Of a stretch of DNA of 64,000 nt, positions 1-10,937 are shown in pieces; position 1 is the stretch's first letter; each line of letters opens with the position of its first letter. The position numbers and the translations under genes are program-made. Under the pieces are notes generated by a model. It saw only the letters and a list, made by a program, of their open reading frames with translations, had not been told where the DNA came from and made no database searches. The stretch comes from Septoria linicola (lineage: Eukaryota; Ascomycota; Dothideomycetes; Mycosphaerellales; Mycosphaerellaceae). The DNA lies in NCBI GenBank assembly GCA_024114885.1, contig CP099428.1, positions 620,001 to 684,000 on the forward strand. Reading direction: 5' to 3'.

Positions 1-317
1 AGATATGAGTCCAACGTATAGGTATTTGCTGTAAGCTCTGTAGAATGCTGACGCAAGCATAATGCGGCTAGGTTGCCGTGATTAAGAAACGCTCGATGAG
101 AAAAGCCATCACGCAAGAGAATCGTCAAAGTTGCTGATAGGTCCGCAGATGCGCGAGCTTCCTCTGCCTAGGCAATACGACGGGCCCGCTCCTTGTTGCA
201 GAGTAGCACGACCCGTATGGCTCAGCCAGCCACATGTCGAGTCCTCTTCCGATAACAAACTTAGCATCTCCACTTCTGGCTGCTGCGCTTCGGCGCTGTG
301 CTTGTTTGCGAGTTCAA
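1..317. other. gene-free left edge
   Basis: No convincing coding frame. It is the 3' flank of the minus-strand 2EXR gene that ends at 318. Confidence 0.5.
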
Positions 318-1388
318 CTACCAATCTGCTGGCTTGTACTTCTCAGCAGTCGCTGTCAGGACGTTCTCGATTGGCGTCACAAGACGCATCAGATCTGCAA
401 CCTTCAACTGATACTGCTTTACAGGACCAAGTCTCTTCTCGGCTACCTCCACGATATCCTCGACGACCTTGTGCTGGTAAGGCTGCTTGTCATTCCACCA
501 ATGGTCCTCGGCATGGAGATAGAGGGCGTAGTCGGTACACTTGGTAGCGTCGTCGACTCGCGCAGGCCGTTCATAATCGGCCAGATCGACGTTGATTCTT
601 GCCCATTGGAACGATCTTGCACGTCTTCCCTCGCCCTGCTTACCTATCAGGCAGATCTGGAGATGGCGCACGATGGCCACATCCTCACTCCGCATGTTGA
701 GAAGGAAGACCATTGCACCGGTATCCATGCTGATGCGGCATTGTGAGCTACCTCTTCTTGGCTTGATCAGGTTGAAGTGAATCTCGAAGCGGATGGTCTT
801 GTAGAATTCCGTCAGGACTTTGTCTCGCATCATTTTGTTCAGGCTACGAGCAGATTAGCAGAGGATCAACGAGACGTGCAGGTGAAGAGCGAGAGCTTAC
901 CGGGCTAGTGGAGGTTGCGTCGGCCGATGAAGCGTCTCTGGAAGATAGGAGAGATAGAAGCCATAGATTCGGACGCGTAACTCTGCCGGAAGCTCAGCAA
1001 CCTTCTCGAATGTTGGCGACTTGTCTGCACTTAGCAGGCAATGTCTCAACTTCACCTGGGATCAGCACATTTCCGACCGCATCAAGCAATGCTAAACATA
1101 CCTGGACTGTCGAAGCCCGTTCGGGTTTTTCATCAACTTTCGATCAGTCACGAACTTTCGCAACTGATGCTTATCCACCACATTCATGTAGTTTGGTCGC
1201 GAGGAGAATTTCAGGAGCGCGACATCAAGTACATCGTCTGTACTCGGGCAGTGGTAGCCGCTGTCACGGAACTCTGCGGCCCATTGACTCTTGGACTTGT
1301 ATCCTGACAGCCTGAAACGCCAATAGTTATCGTTGGAGCCTCGTGTGATGTCCATGCAGGCCATATCTGGAGAATTGAGTGCTGTCAT
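318..1388 (-). CDS. 2EXR (F-box-like) family protein, 313 aa, three exons
   Basis: Exons 1102-1388, 901-1029 and 318-843 (minus) join in frame at GTATG and GTAAG donors. The N-terminal part holds the family signature 'NDNYWR' followed by a short helical module with 'GYHC'. The middle exon encodes the 2EXR core, VAELPAELRVRIYGFY followed by PTQPPLAR; the last exon continues with the family pattern 'VLTEFYKTIRFEI'. The core resembles the F-box-like 2EXR domain of ascomycetes, but the biochemical role is unknown. The exon layout matches the broken paralogue at 3537-4614, and three more relatives lie at 5138, 37330 and 52264. The start could instead be an internal ATG at 1364. Reading frame and splicing are well supported; function is not. 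Confidence 0.8.
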
Positions 1389-1884
1389 GCTGAGCAGTGC
1401 CGTGGTAAAAAGTTCACGAGGCGAACACGAAATCAGCCGCCACAAGCAAACGTTTGGAAGCGAGAAAGTGAGGTAGACCGCGCTGCTAGAGCCTCTGCCC
1501 CTAAGGGAGAATTGCCACCTGATCGCTACATGCGACAGCTCAGTTATGCACATTATCAGATCAATGGTGACAAGTGAGGTGCCTGCTCTTTCCAGCTTCG
1601 GGCGTAACCTCACTTAGTTGTGTGTACACGGCAACATGACAAACAATATTGACGTGAAGTGCTCTCGTCGGGTTGCTGCTGTCACTTGTACTCGTCGCGT
1701 CAAGAACGACTAGTACTGAAAGAGCACCAAGCAAAGCTGGACGCTGATGAGTCGCAGCCGATAAACGTGTGAGATTGCTCGAGGGTTTCTGAGAGAAGAA
1801 CAGCATGACTGCTATCAATGGTTCGAAAGTTCGTGTAACTCGTGCATGACTTCCTCACAATATCGAGGTCACCGACTGACCGCT
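1389..1884. other. intergenic between 2EXR gene and Cys-rich gene
   Basis: Contains only scattered open frames without domain, signal peptide or coherent splice signals. It includes the 5' flank of the 2EXR gene and the 3' flank of the secreted Cys-rich gene. Confidence 0.4.
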
Positions 1885-2432
1885 CTAAGCTGGTGTAGGA
1901 CACCCCTCAGGAACCGGATCCACATACTGCCCTCCAACAGTACAAATCGTATAATCCTACACCAGAAACAATCAGCATCGATGTCCAAAGAGGCCATGAG
2001 GGCCCTTTCCAACCATCGCCCAAAGTAAACGACTCACCGTACTATCACAAAGCAACTCACACCCCTTCGAACACGTCGTCTCATCGTCGCCGAGATCCAC
2101 ACAACCACCGTAGCGGCCATTACCGCCATTGCAGCTTGCTACGCAGGAAGGCGCGCAGTCGATACAACCGTCGGCTTCGGCTCCGCAGCAGGCGATGAGA
2201 GCACCTGTGACGGTGTTGCGGATGGAGAGGCAGCTGTCGGGACAGGTGCCGAGGCCCGCTGTGCTGGGATGTCAGAGATGTGGATGAGGGGGAGAGGTGG
2301 TGGAGGAGTGTTTCGTAGGCTTGGGTCGAGAGGGTGTGGTGACTTACGGAGTTTGATGGGTCCGGGTTTCTGTGCCGTGGCTGGGAGCACGGTGAGTGCC
2401 AGTGCGAGGGTTGAGAAGATGAGGCCTTTCAT
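1885..2432 (-). CDS. small secreted cysteine-rich protein, 125 aa
   Basis: Hand-spliced exons 2348-2432, 2038-2258 and 1885-1956 (minus), with donors GTAAGT and GTGAGT and acceptors CACAG and GTGTAG; all phases agree and the last exon ends in TAG. The first exon encodes a classic signal peptide (MKGLIFSTLALALTVLPATA). The remaining roughly 105 residues contain 14 cysteines, an even number, including one CC pair, which suggests seven disulfides in a secreted protein. I recognise no named family. Small size, secretion and Cys content fit an apoplastic effector, an antimicrobial protein or a wall-associated protein; none can be chosen from sequence. It lies between two members of the 2EXR family, in a stretch with one pseudogene. 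Confidence 0.75.
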
Positions 2433-3536
2433 GTTGGGTGACTTGATTCGGAAGACTGAGAATGTAAAGGTGCTGCCCGGATCGAGGTTCCTGCTAGCTG
2501 AAGCAGCTTATATAGTAGTTTCTTGCACGACATCCTTCCAGCCATTGCATTGTGAACGGTAAGTCTTGATCCGGGCGAGTATTCATAAGTTCGAGGGCGG
2601 GTCATCCTTCAAAGGTCAATGCAGTAGTGATGTACTAAAGAGACGTCAGAAGCTGCAACAGAACCGCAATGAGAATCCATCGTGCTGTATTAGCATGACG
2701 CGAAGGATAGCATGTGGGTGCAGCGTGGCTTAGTGCTGCTTCAAACGTCTTGATCACCACAGTCTGTTTGCCGATATCCTTGGCATTTGTTGGTTTGTGG
2801 AGCAATACGAGCTGTGCGAGGAGTTTTGTGCATCCTACTTATGTCGCCGACTTCCAACACTTCTTTGACATGTTAGGCCGGCGATCTGGCGGTTTCTTTT
2901 GACACCGGCTACACGGAAGGTCTTTACCTCCGCGAGGATTTGGAGGAGAATGCATGAAGTCAGTGAGCTGGGACACTTGCTCACCAGCGACTGGCCTGCT
3001 TGTCTTGCAGTAGCTTTGCGCGCTTCGTTCCTTGGAGGCACGAAGCACTATGTCCTCGGAAGCTGGCCAGTCTGCCATGAATCCAAGATTCACTTGGAGC
3101 TGATAGTAAGTTTCGTGATTGAGCTGATCTCCAATCGATGGATCAGAGCACGTGGTGGCTCTACTCGGAATTGGGTTCGCCATTCGAAGTGCACCCACCT
3201 CACCTCACTCCTCCTGCCGCCTCCTCTTCATCAATGTCTACTACCATGCATCTGGCGCTAGATCTCATCTTTTGGTAGACAGTTGACATCATGAATGAAT
3301 TGGGAAGAAAGTAGTAGGGAGGAGAACAGAAGTCCCGAATTTCAGCGTCAAAGCTTAAATATGCCGAAGGTATGCAACAAGCAGGGGAAGTTGCTGTCTA
3401 AGACCGTGCGAACCATCCAGCTGCAGCAAGCTACTCAGCGCCAGCGCTACGTGTAATAGATCTTCAAATGGCTCTCGAAAGCAGCGCAATGAGACGCACT
3501 CGCAAGACCAAGCAAACGCCCAACGCACCACAAGAA
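2433..3536. other. gene-poor intergenic stretch
   Basis: About 1.1 kb. Opposite-strand open frames around 2839-3261 have no domain, no signal peptide and no clear splice partners. It holds the promoter of the Cys-rich gene just after 2432. Confidence 0.4.
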
Positions 3537-4614
3537 TCACCACCACTTAACCCTCTCAGCTACAGCCCTCATCTCCCCCTCAATCGCCCCAATCAAGCCC
3601 AGCAAATCACGCATCTTCAAGCGATCATGCCGCACAGGACCCAGAACCTTCTTGACCGCTTCTTCAACAAGCCACAGGAGCCCCTCTTGACAGTCAAGAA
3701 CCTGCTGAGCGATGATCCAGTGCACGTGCGGCGGATTGATCGAGCACAATTGGAGCGGGAACTCTGAGCGCTGCGTTATGAATTTCGCCGGGCTACCTCC
3801 TGCGTCAGACATCGTGATGTCGATGTTAGCTCACTCGGTGATTCGAGGGTGGCCGGCGTAGGTTGGGATGTCGGAGCTGATGTTGATGCGGAGGTTGCGG
3901 AGGAGGGCGAGGTTGGAGGTACTGAGGCCATAGAGGAAGAGAAGGGATTCGGGGTCGACGATCATGGTGCCTTTGGTGCAGTGGGCCGAGGGTTTGATGT
4001 AGAGGAAGCGGAGCTCGAAGGTCTGGGATTTGTAGAACTGGGCGAGGACTTCTTCCTTCATGAGTTTGCTGGTTTTGGAAATCAATCGAGTAAGCTGCTG
4101 ATTTACGTTCAAGCGAAAGGCCAAGCTGCAAGCTTACCTGGCTAGCGGAGGCTGCGACGGGCGATGAAGGACTTCAGGGAAGTCGCAGAAGTAGAAGTCG
4201 TAGACACGGACACGTAGCTCGGGGGTAGGTCGAGCAACTTATCGAAGACAGGAGAAGCATCTGCTGCGTACAAGCTGCCTCTCAACTACTCTCGGTTAGT
4301 ACCTGCCTGTAGATGGCCTGTCGGCAAGGAATGTCTAGACTTACCTTCCTCTCGCTGACCTTCTTCGGATTCTCGATGGTCTTACGAGCAATGGCGTACT
4401 TCCGCGACTCCGGCATCTTCATATCGCGGTATTCCGGCCTCGAGGTCTCCTTCCGAAGGGCGACTTCCATGATGCGAGCCTTGTTCCATGTCGCCAGACA
4501 GTGATAGCCGGCGTTGCGAAGGAGGTCGGCTACCTCGCTACCAGTCAAATGATCGTACTTGGTCAGGCGCCAGTAGTTGTCGTCGATGCGAGGGGAGACT
4601 AGCCGTGGCGCCAT
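3537..4614 (-). pseudogene. decayed 2EXR family gene
   Basis: A paralogue of the gene at 318-1388 with the same three-exon plan: 4345-4614, 4138-4285 and 3537-4068 (minus). Exon 1 has the family start 'DDNYWRL' and exon 3 the 'VLAQFYKSQTFEL' segment. Two lesions are visible. In exon 2 the frame for FDKLLDLP breaks inside a run of G on the plus strand (4221-4225), where one base is missing before the ELRVRVYDFY segment. In exon 3 an in-frame TGA lies at 3831-3833, after which the same frame continues for about 95 codons to 3537, with the family C-terminus. A 42-nt intron could just remove the TGA, but its branch site would sit too near the donor. Most likely a pseudogene; a homopolymer assembly error could explain only the first lesion. 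Confidence 0.75.
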
Positions 4615-5137
4615 CTTGGCGTTCTCAACACTCGCTGTGACTGCAAATCGAAACAAGAGGCTGGAAGATCGTTGGCATGTTGGTTATCTTGTTCTAAGGA
4701 CATGAAAGCAAGAGAATATGAAGTGGCAAGAGGTGTGCATCTTATGGTGCCGAAAGCGCTGCTGGATGCTTTGGTGAACAGGCGGCGGGGCACGTGCTTG
4801 CCCGCACATACGCCTGCATGTGACAATAGCAGCATTGTACCTCATTGAAGTACACAATTGGCTCGATTCGCTTGAAACACCAATGACAGTCGGAGAGATT
4901 TCGCGTGTGCATGGCGAAGCAATGCGTCGTAGATGTAAATTGTCGAGCTGAAGGCGTGTAAGAATGTGCATCCATTGGGTTGGCCGCAGGGGAAGCCGCA
5001 GACCATATTTCAAGTCGATCTTTGCAGCTATAAGACCTCATTCTCTGGCTAGATATCCCAGAGGATTTCTTCAAGTTCCGTTTCTGTGAAGTGGTCGAAG
5101 TGGTCGAGCCACAGGTCGTCCCTGAGTCCACCCGCTG
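4615..5137. other. intergenic, nothing recognised
   Basis: About 520 bp between two minus-strand 2EXR genes. Several overlapping frames, none with a domain. Confidence 0.4.
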
Positions 5138-5941
5138 TCACGACTGCCTGCTCGACGCAGAGTCTAGAAACTTATACTCGCGCAAGTCGTCATCCGCATC
5201 CACGGGTGCCAGATATGACTCAAAGGTATCTTGGAAGACCACCAAGTCTGAAATCCTCAGCCGCCCTTTCCCTGGCTTGCCGACGATCTTCTGTGCGATA
5301 CGCTGCACGGCGAGCATAAGTTCCTTGATGAATTTTGGTGTGGGCAGTTTTTCCTCGAGCTCTTTAGTCAGACCAAAGTCAATCTTGAAGTCTGGTCCTT
5401 CTTGCCCAATGGTGATAGTCATGGGCTGAAGGATCCAGTTACATGGCAGGTGGGGGTAGTGCTCATTCCAAGCGACTCCAAGCTGTAATTTTGATATGTG
5501 CCTGAGCATCTCTGGCGGCGTATTCAGGATGAAGCGTCGACAATGTTCCTCGGTCTCCAGTGATTTAATCGCCTCGTCCTCGAAGTCGCTTTCATCGTCG
5601 TCGCTCTCATCATTCTCGCCTTCACTGTCCTCTCTATCGTCGTCCGCGATCCCGCTCTCATTGTCTCTGGCCTCGGTCTGATCATCTTCACTCGCAGTGT
5701 CAATATCCTCAACCCGGCTCCCATCGTCCTCCGCTACAGACGGCAGGAAAGCAATACGAAAAGTTGAGCTGCCGTAGAACATCGCCAATGTTTCTGCCCG
5801 CAACTGCCTGCTCACTTTGGTGATAGGTGGTTGACTCGGGGCATACAGTGGAGTTTTGAACTCGGCAAAGTATGTCTCATAGATTCTGTTCCGTAGTTCC
5901 GGTGGCAAATCTAGAAACCTGTGAAAGGTATGCGGGTTCAT
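5138..5941 (-). CDS. 2EXR family protein with acidic insert, 267 aa
   Basis: A single exon. The 2EXR core begins at residue 6 (FHRFLDLPPELRNRIYETYF), followed by QPPITKVSRQLRAE and 'MFYGSSTFRIAF'. Residues about 72-125 form a strongly acidic, low-complexity insert (runs of D/E/S), after which the domain resumes (RHISKLQLGVAWNEHY). Unlike its neighbours it lacks the N-terminal 'NYWR' module, so it is a short family type or has an unrecognised upstream exon. The role is unknown; by analogy with F-box-like proteins it may be an adaptor, but this is inference. Confidence 0.8.
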   Translation of the reverse strand: MNPHTFHRFLDLPPELRNRIYETYFAEFKTPLYAPSQPPITKVSRQLRAETLAMFYGSSTFRIAFLPSVAEDDGSRVEDIDTASEDDQTEARDNESGIADDDREDSEGENDESDDDESDFEDEAIKSLETEEHCRRFILNTPPEMLRHISKLQLGVAWNEHYPHLPCNWILQPMTITIGQEGPDFKIDFGLTKELEEKLPTPKFIKELMLAVQRIAQKIVGKPGKGRLRISDLVVFQDTFESYLAPVDADDDLREYKFLDSASSRQS

Positions 5942-6707
5942 CCAATGATCACGCTGCCATGTCGAGCTGGTTACAGCTATTTCAGTGCGTTTGTAGACGT
6001 CGGTACATGGATAGAAGTCGTTGAGGCGGTACTCTTGACGGATTGCATATATGAAGGGTGCTAATAGCAGTCGTCAGCTTCTATTAATGCAAACACCTTG
6101 TAGTCAAGGTGGCTGTTGTCGAGTGCTGACTCATGTTCGAGGCGAAACGTTCGGCGGCGACAGTGGACAATGGACAGCGGCGATGCGGTGATACTCGGTC
6201 GAGGTTGCGGTGGAGGTGCGATGGTGACCGTACGTGGTCAGTGGTTGAGATGTGAGACCGGGAAGATCGAATTCGACGAGGATGAGGTCGTGGTTCAAGT
6301 CAAGGAAGCAATTGGAAGTCATGGTCCGAATCCTCCGCAGCACTTGCCACGTGAACACCTGGAGGTGAACGAGCGGCGGGTCATTCATCGACCTGTAATA
6401 AACAGCCGCAGCGGGTGAAGCCTTGCACGTGAAGGCGGCTGAAGTGAAAAATGTGGCTCTCGATAGTGATAGTGATACGTACAAGAAGCAACCATCTGAC
6501 TGCGCATCTGCAGCCCATCCTCATTTACTCCGCAACGCCATGCTCTGGAAATGCCGCCATCAATGCTGCGCAGGATTGGTATATATCGTCTGCCGCTCGT
6601 AAACGTGAAGTGCCACTATCTCATGCAACGCGACCCATATGTGCACGTTTCGCCGCAACTGCATCGTAGACTTCTCAACTCATCCGGTTTTCGACTTGAT
6701 GACCTGT
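5942..6707. other. intergenic, no supported gene
   Basis: About 770 bp between the 3' end of the carrier gene and the 5' end of the 2EXR gene. The open frames at 6116-6484 show no recognisable protein features. Confidence 0.4.
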
Positions 6708-7874
6708 TCACCCTTTCTCTCCCTGCAATTGCCTCCCTTGTTCTTGCAGCTTGCCTATCGCCGCTTTTATCGATTCAAAAGTCAACATTGTCGTCATCGC
6801 AGCAGGAACTGCACGGATCATGTTCGTACCCATGCCGTTGTAAAACGCACGCCAGCCTTCCTCCTTTAATATGATGCGAAATGTATCCAGCACGCCTCGG
6901 TAACGCGGCTGATACGGCACGCCGTCAGTATTTGCGATGAGTTTCGAACTGGCTATGCTCTGACTGTGTTTACCTACACCATTGTGGGCGTACTCGGGGT
7001 GTAGTCTCTGCTGAGTCTGCATTCGAGTTCGAAGGACTTCGTGTGGATATGTCGCGGAAGTGGCGCATACTTTGCTGAGAAAAGTGGCGGCCAGAATACC
7101 GAATGTGTTCTGTGCTTCTGCAGCAGCAGAGGAAGCTGTGGGAGTGGCACCCATCTCAACGCCGGTAAACTGTTGTTTGAAATACTCGTACAATGGAAAC
7201 TGAATCGCGACATGCGTGAGTCCAAGAAGAGCAGGAGCAAGGCCAGAGTAGAAGGCGCCCAGGCCTTCCGCTCGGTACATTTGGCGAGCAGCATCCAATG
7301 TGCTAGAGTAGTGCCACGGCGTCCTGGTTCCGTCCGAGGCTGTGCGAGAGACCTGCGACATGAGACGGGTCTTGATCACCCAGATGGGATTCGTGATTAT
7401 GGTGCTGCAAGCTCCGGCGGTAACAGACGCATATACTCGGGCCGCCCACTTGTCTCTATCCCGCTCGCCATGGCCATGAGCGTAGAAGTACTCTCGGCTG
7501 CTGTCGTAGACAGCCATGTACACCGCCCATGTAGGCAGATATCCTAGCAGCATCGGACCCAGCCCTCGGTACATTCCCTTGACGCCATCTTGTCGTATGA
7601 TCGCCTTTGCAGTCCCAATCATGCCGCTGTACACAGCACTCGGTCGAGGACCTTTATGCTGCAAGCCCGGATTGGAGAAGGAGCCCTGAGCTTGCAGCTT
7701 TGTTTTGATGACATCTAGCGGACACGTGACAATGCCGCTCGCCATGCCTGCCATTGCGCCCGAGAAGGAATTCACGCTGGCATTGGAGAGGTTTGCGGTC
7801 CATATCGCGACTTTGGGATATGGCGTGCGGTGAACCAAGGTTGTATATTGGGACCCATCAGATTGCGAAGACAT
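6708..7874 (-). CDS. YIA6: mitochondrial NAD+ carrier (Yia6/Ndt1-like), 388 aa
   Basis: A single-exon mitochondrial carrier family (SLC25) protein with the three canonical repeats, marked by PLDVIKTKLQ (about residue 52), PIWVIKTRLM (about 163) and PHEVLRTRMQ (about 275). The second and third signatures, P-I-W-V-I-K-T-R and P-H-E-V-L-R-T-R-M-Q, are those of the NAD+/pyrimidine-nucleotide carrier subgroup (yeast Yia6/Yea6, Rim2). The 'HEVLRTRMQ' form fits Yia6/Yea6 best. It should import NAD+ across the inner mitochondrial membrane. Length and lack of frame breaks indicate a functional gene. It is divergent from QCR7 across a 510-bp shared upstream region. A pyrimidine nucleotide carrier is the main alternative. 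Confidence 0.85.
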   Translation of the reverse strand: MSSQSDGSQYTTLVHRTPYPKVAIWTANLSNASVNSFSGAMAGMASGIVTCPLDVIKTKLQAQGSFSNPGLQHKGPRPSAVYSGMIGTAKAIIRQDGVKGMYRGLGPMLLGYLPTWAVYMAVYDSSREYFYAHGHGERDRDKWAARVYASVTAGACSTIITNPIWVIKTRLMSQVSRTASDGTRTPWHYSSTLDAARQMYRAEGLGAFYSGLAPALLGLTHVAIQFPLYEYFKQQFTGVEMGATPTASSAAAEAQNTFGILAATFLSKVCATSATYPHEVLRTRMQTQQRLHPEYAHNGVGKHSQSIASSKLIANTDGVPYQPRYRGVLDTFRIILKEEGWRAFYNGMGTNMIRAVPAAMTTMLTFESIKAAIGKLQEQGRQLQGEKG

Positions 7875-8384
7875 GGCAGAACGAGCTACGTTCTGCTGGG
7901 CCCAAGACGGGCACTATCGTAGGGTGATTCTGTGTACAATCATACTCGGGTGAGGTGCTGTGGTAGGTGGTGCTGAGGGAGCGGAGGTTGAGCGTGTTAT
8001 CGTCCGAAAAGCGGGACAGAATGAGTGGGTGGGGATTGGCCTGCTGTACGGGAGTGTACAACAGACTGCAGGAAGATAGCGCTATCAGTGTACGGCGAGT
8101 AGTATAGAGGAAGAGGAGGAGTATAGGATGAGGTCGGAAGGAGTCGCGTGAGTGTCCCTCGATCAAGAGCTGTGCTGTGCTGTGCTGTGCTGTGTGCCTC
8201 TCTGTCGTCGTTGTGTTGCTGCTGCTGCTCGCCATTCAAGCTTCGAAACGCCGGGCTCCGAGCGAATCATCGGCCAGCAAATCACAGCGTAATCCTCAAA
8301 GCATTCGAAAGTCTGCATGTCCAGGTCGAGCATCACTTACCACCACCACAACGCACCCGCAGGACATCCTCGATACTCGCAATC
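7875..8384. promoter_or_regulatory. shared upstream region of NAD carrier and QCR7
   Basis: A 510-bp gap between two divergent genes for mitochondrial proteins. It contains a pentanucleotide repeat (TGTGC, 8171-8194) and GT/CT-rich tracts, but no protein-coding gene I can support. Confidence 0.5.
8171..8194. repeat. TGTGC tandem repeat
   Basis: Four perfect TGTGC units plus a partial unit, about 190 bp before the QCR7 start codon, in the divergent promoter. Confidence 0.85.
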
Positions 8385-9016
8385 ATGTCGGTCCCTTCGC
8401 TCGCCCCATACATCATGAAGCGCCCGTGGCTGCAAAAGTGGATGAAGCCACTGAGCCAGTGGTACTTCGACAACGCCGGATACAGGAAGCTGGGTTTGAG
8501 GTACGCCACTTCGACGCGAGAGGCAGCAACATGTGCTGGGAAACAGGCGGAGAATGGGAGAGGAATGCGCAGGAGGACGTGGCTAATGCATTGGCTGCTA
8601 CAGGGCCGACGATCTGATCCCAGAGGAGAGCCCCGAGGCACAACTTGCGCTCAAGCGTCTATCACCAAAGGAGGCCTACGACCGTGTCTTCCGCATGCGA
8701 CGAGCATTCCAGGTATATCTGAGCGGGCAGCGTGCAGGAAAATCAGGACACGGGACTGACATGTGGACAGTGCTCGCTTGCGCATCAGCTTCTCCCTAAG
8801 CACGAATGGACCAAGCCAGAAGATGTATGTGAAGGCTGCGCGCAGTACATGCGCCGTGGAGAGGCGAAGCGACCTTTCTTCAGGATTCCAACTAACATGT
8901 CACAGGACTACCCATACCTGTCACCAATCATGAAGGAGATCGAGACCGAGACGACGGAGCGTGAGGACCTCGAGAACATGCAAATCACCAAGCCAAAGGC
9001 AAAGGCCGCCAAATAG
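8385..9016 (+). CDS. QCR7: ubiquinol-cytochrome c reductase subunit 7 (complex III), 129 aa
   Basis: Four exons, 8385-8500, 8604-8712, 8771-8824 and 8906-9016, join in phase. The product starts MSVPSLAPYIMKRPWLQKWM and contains NAGYRKLGLRADDLIPEE, the LSPKEAYDRVFRMRRAF segment and the LLPKHEWTKPEDDYPYLSP segment, all typical of the 14-kDa Qcr7/UQCRB subunit. It sits on the matrix side of the cytochrome bc1 complex and is needed for its assembly. The length matches the family (yeast 127 aa). No anomaly except the C-terminal Lys/Ala-rich tail. Confidence 0.95.
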
Positions 9017-9560
9017 ATGTCGAGCACGCAGCGGGGGCAGCGACAACGAGGAGTGGCATACGACAACATGTGTATATATTGCAGCGCGCAGAGGTTTACA
9101 GTTTCGCTTTTGCTAAGGCATAGAGCAGAGCAATGATTGTATCAACACCATCCGAGAGATCTCAGCCATCACAGGCAGCCCTCTCATTTGTGAGAACAAG
9201 GTAGTTCTCCTGGAGAAATTGTACGTGACGATTGTGCAGCTATATGCGAGCTTGTATTGCATTACATCGTGACTTCCGTCTTCAAGTCACCTGCTCCCGC
9301 GTTCCTGCCGCGTCGAGCTCGGCACCTTCGTCATCAGGCTCCATTGCGCTGATCAATCTCCTCAACACTGCACTTGCTTTCAAAGTGCGAACTTCGCGGA
9401 GTACAATCAACACACAGCAAACCTTCACGTAGGAGCAAGACTGGCGCTGTCGCATTTGACCGAACGCATCGCCACTCTCAAGCTGGGCACGACACGTTCA
9501 TTACCAGCCACGTCAAGCTCAAGTCCCATCCTGCCAAAGATAAATAGCAGATCTCTCAAC
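9017..9560. other. intergenic between QCR7 and the glycosylase gene
   Basis: Holds the 3' flank of QCR7 and the 5' flank of the DNA glycosylase. The glycosylase frame stays open upstream to about 9456 but has no ATG before 9561. Confidence 0.5.
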
Positions 9561-10827
9561 ATGTCTCTAAGGAGATCCGCTCGTGTTTCAGTCAAGCCAA
9601 CGTTGGACTTCACATCAAATGGCATTCAGAAGCCACCCACAGTCCCAACAAAGCGTGGTCGAAAGCGCAAGTCAACAGAGGAACAGGTAGTGTCGGCAAT
9701 CCAAGCGATTGCGAAGACTACTAAGACTGCAAAGAATGCAAAGTCGATGCCATCACCTCCAGCAACTCCCACCAACAAGCGGAGGAAAGTAACAGCAAAG
9801 AATGATGAAAAGCCCCCGCCCTTCACTCCGACACCCTCCGCAATTGGCCTTATGACGAGGATTAATGGTCTTGGCCACAACTATAGCACAGGAGACATTG
9901 ACGATCCTGCCCTACCTCCGACAAGACCAGTAGATGCCAAACATACGAATGCCACTCTCGTCACGCCCGGCGGCACTCAACTTCAACCTGCGTATTCCAA
10001 CTTCGAAGATGCATCCCCGTCCAAAGCTGCACCCAGAACCACAAGCAAGACTCTTCTCGATGAAGCCTGCGCTCATCTGATCAAAGTCGACTCCACCCTG
10101 ACAGGAAAACTCAAGCCTGTGATCGAAAAGCACCACTGCCGCGTCTTCTCCCCCGAAGGTCTCTCTGAGAAAATCGACCCTTTTCGCAGTCTCGCAAGCG
10201 GAATCATGGCACAACAAGTCTCCGGCGCAGCGGCCTCCTCCATCAAAAACAAATTCATCTCCCTGTTCCCTTCCGAATCATGTCCCACAGGCTTTCCTCC
10301 TCCCAGTCTAGTCGCCGCAACAGACCTCACGACTCTACGCACCGCGGGTCTCAGCCAGAGAAAAGCAGAATACATCCAAGGTCTCGCACAGAAATTTGAC
10401 ACAGGAGAAATTACCACGCAACAACTCATGACCGGCACAGATGAGGACGTCATGCGTGACTTGGTCGCCGTCAGAGGCCTCGGAGCATGGTCAGTGGAAA
10501 TGTTCATGTGCTTCGGGCTCAAGCGATTGGATGTCTTCAGTACAGGCGACCTCGGCGTTCAGAGAGGAATGGCGGCGTACATGGGAAGAGATGTGAATAA
10601 ATTGAAAGCCAAAGGTGGCGGCAAATGGAAGTACATGGGAGAAAAAGATATGATTGAGTTGGCAGAGAATTTCAGGCCGTATAGGTAAGTCTGTACTCCT
10701 TCATTCAATATCGATGCACAAAAGAAAAGACGCTGACGTGTGGTGATGTAGGAGCTTATTCATGTGGTACATGTGGCGAATCGAAGACGTTAACGTCGCT
10801 GCTGTGCAGGATAATGCTGAGGAATAG
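9561..10827 (+). CDS. DNA-3-methyladenine glycosylase (HhH-GPD, Mag1/AlkA-like), 399 aa
   Basis: Exons 9561-10684 and 10752-10827. The N-terminal third is basic and low-complexity, with a nuclear-localisation-like KRGRKRKS. The catalytic domain starts near residue 165 (HLIKVDSTLTGKLKPVI), with GIMAQQVSGAAASSI, then the helix-hairpin-helix VRGLGAWSVEMFMCF. A GD in FSTGDLGVQRG supplies the probable catalytic aspartate. The second exon adds SLFMWYMWRIED and the stop. It should excise alkylated purines to start base-excision repair in the nucleus. The frame extends upstream without an ATG, so MSLRRSARV is taken as the start. Confidence 0.9.
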
Positions 10828-10937
10828 TCGTCGCCTTTCAAGATACTATCTGCAATTAACATGAGCAACAGTTCTTAATCTCGAAGGGTGATCAAAATTT
10901 CAAGATACACATACCCTTGTTACGTCTCCCTTACTGC

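Noticed and set aside
3792..3833. 42-nt intron that would remove the in-frame TGA of the second 2EXR gene
   Set aside because: It keeps frame, but the CTAAC branch site would lie within 10 nt of the donor, too close for splicing, and the gene has a second lesion in exon 2.
8171..8194. TGTGC repeat considered as a CRISPR-like or regulatory array
   Set aside because: Pentanucleotide units without spacers in a eukaryotic promoter; a simple microsatellite.
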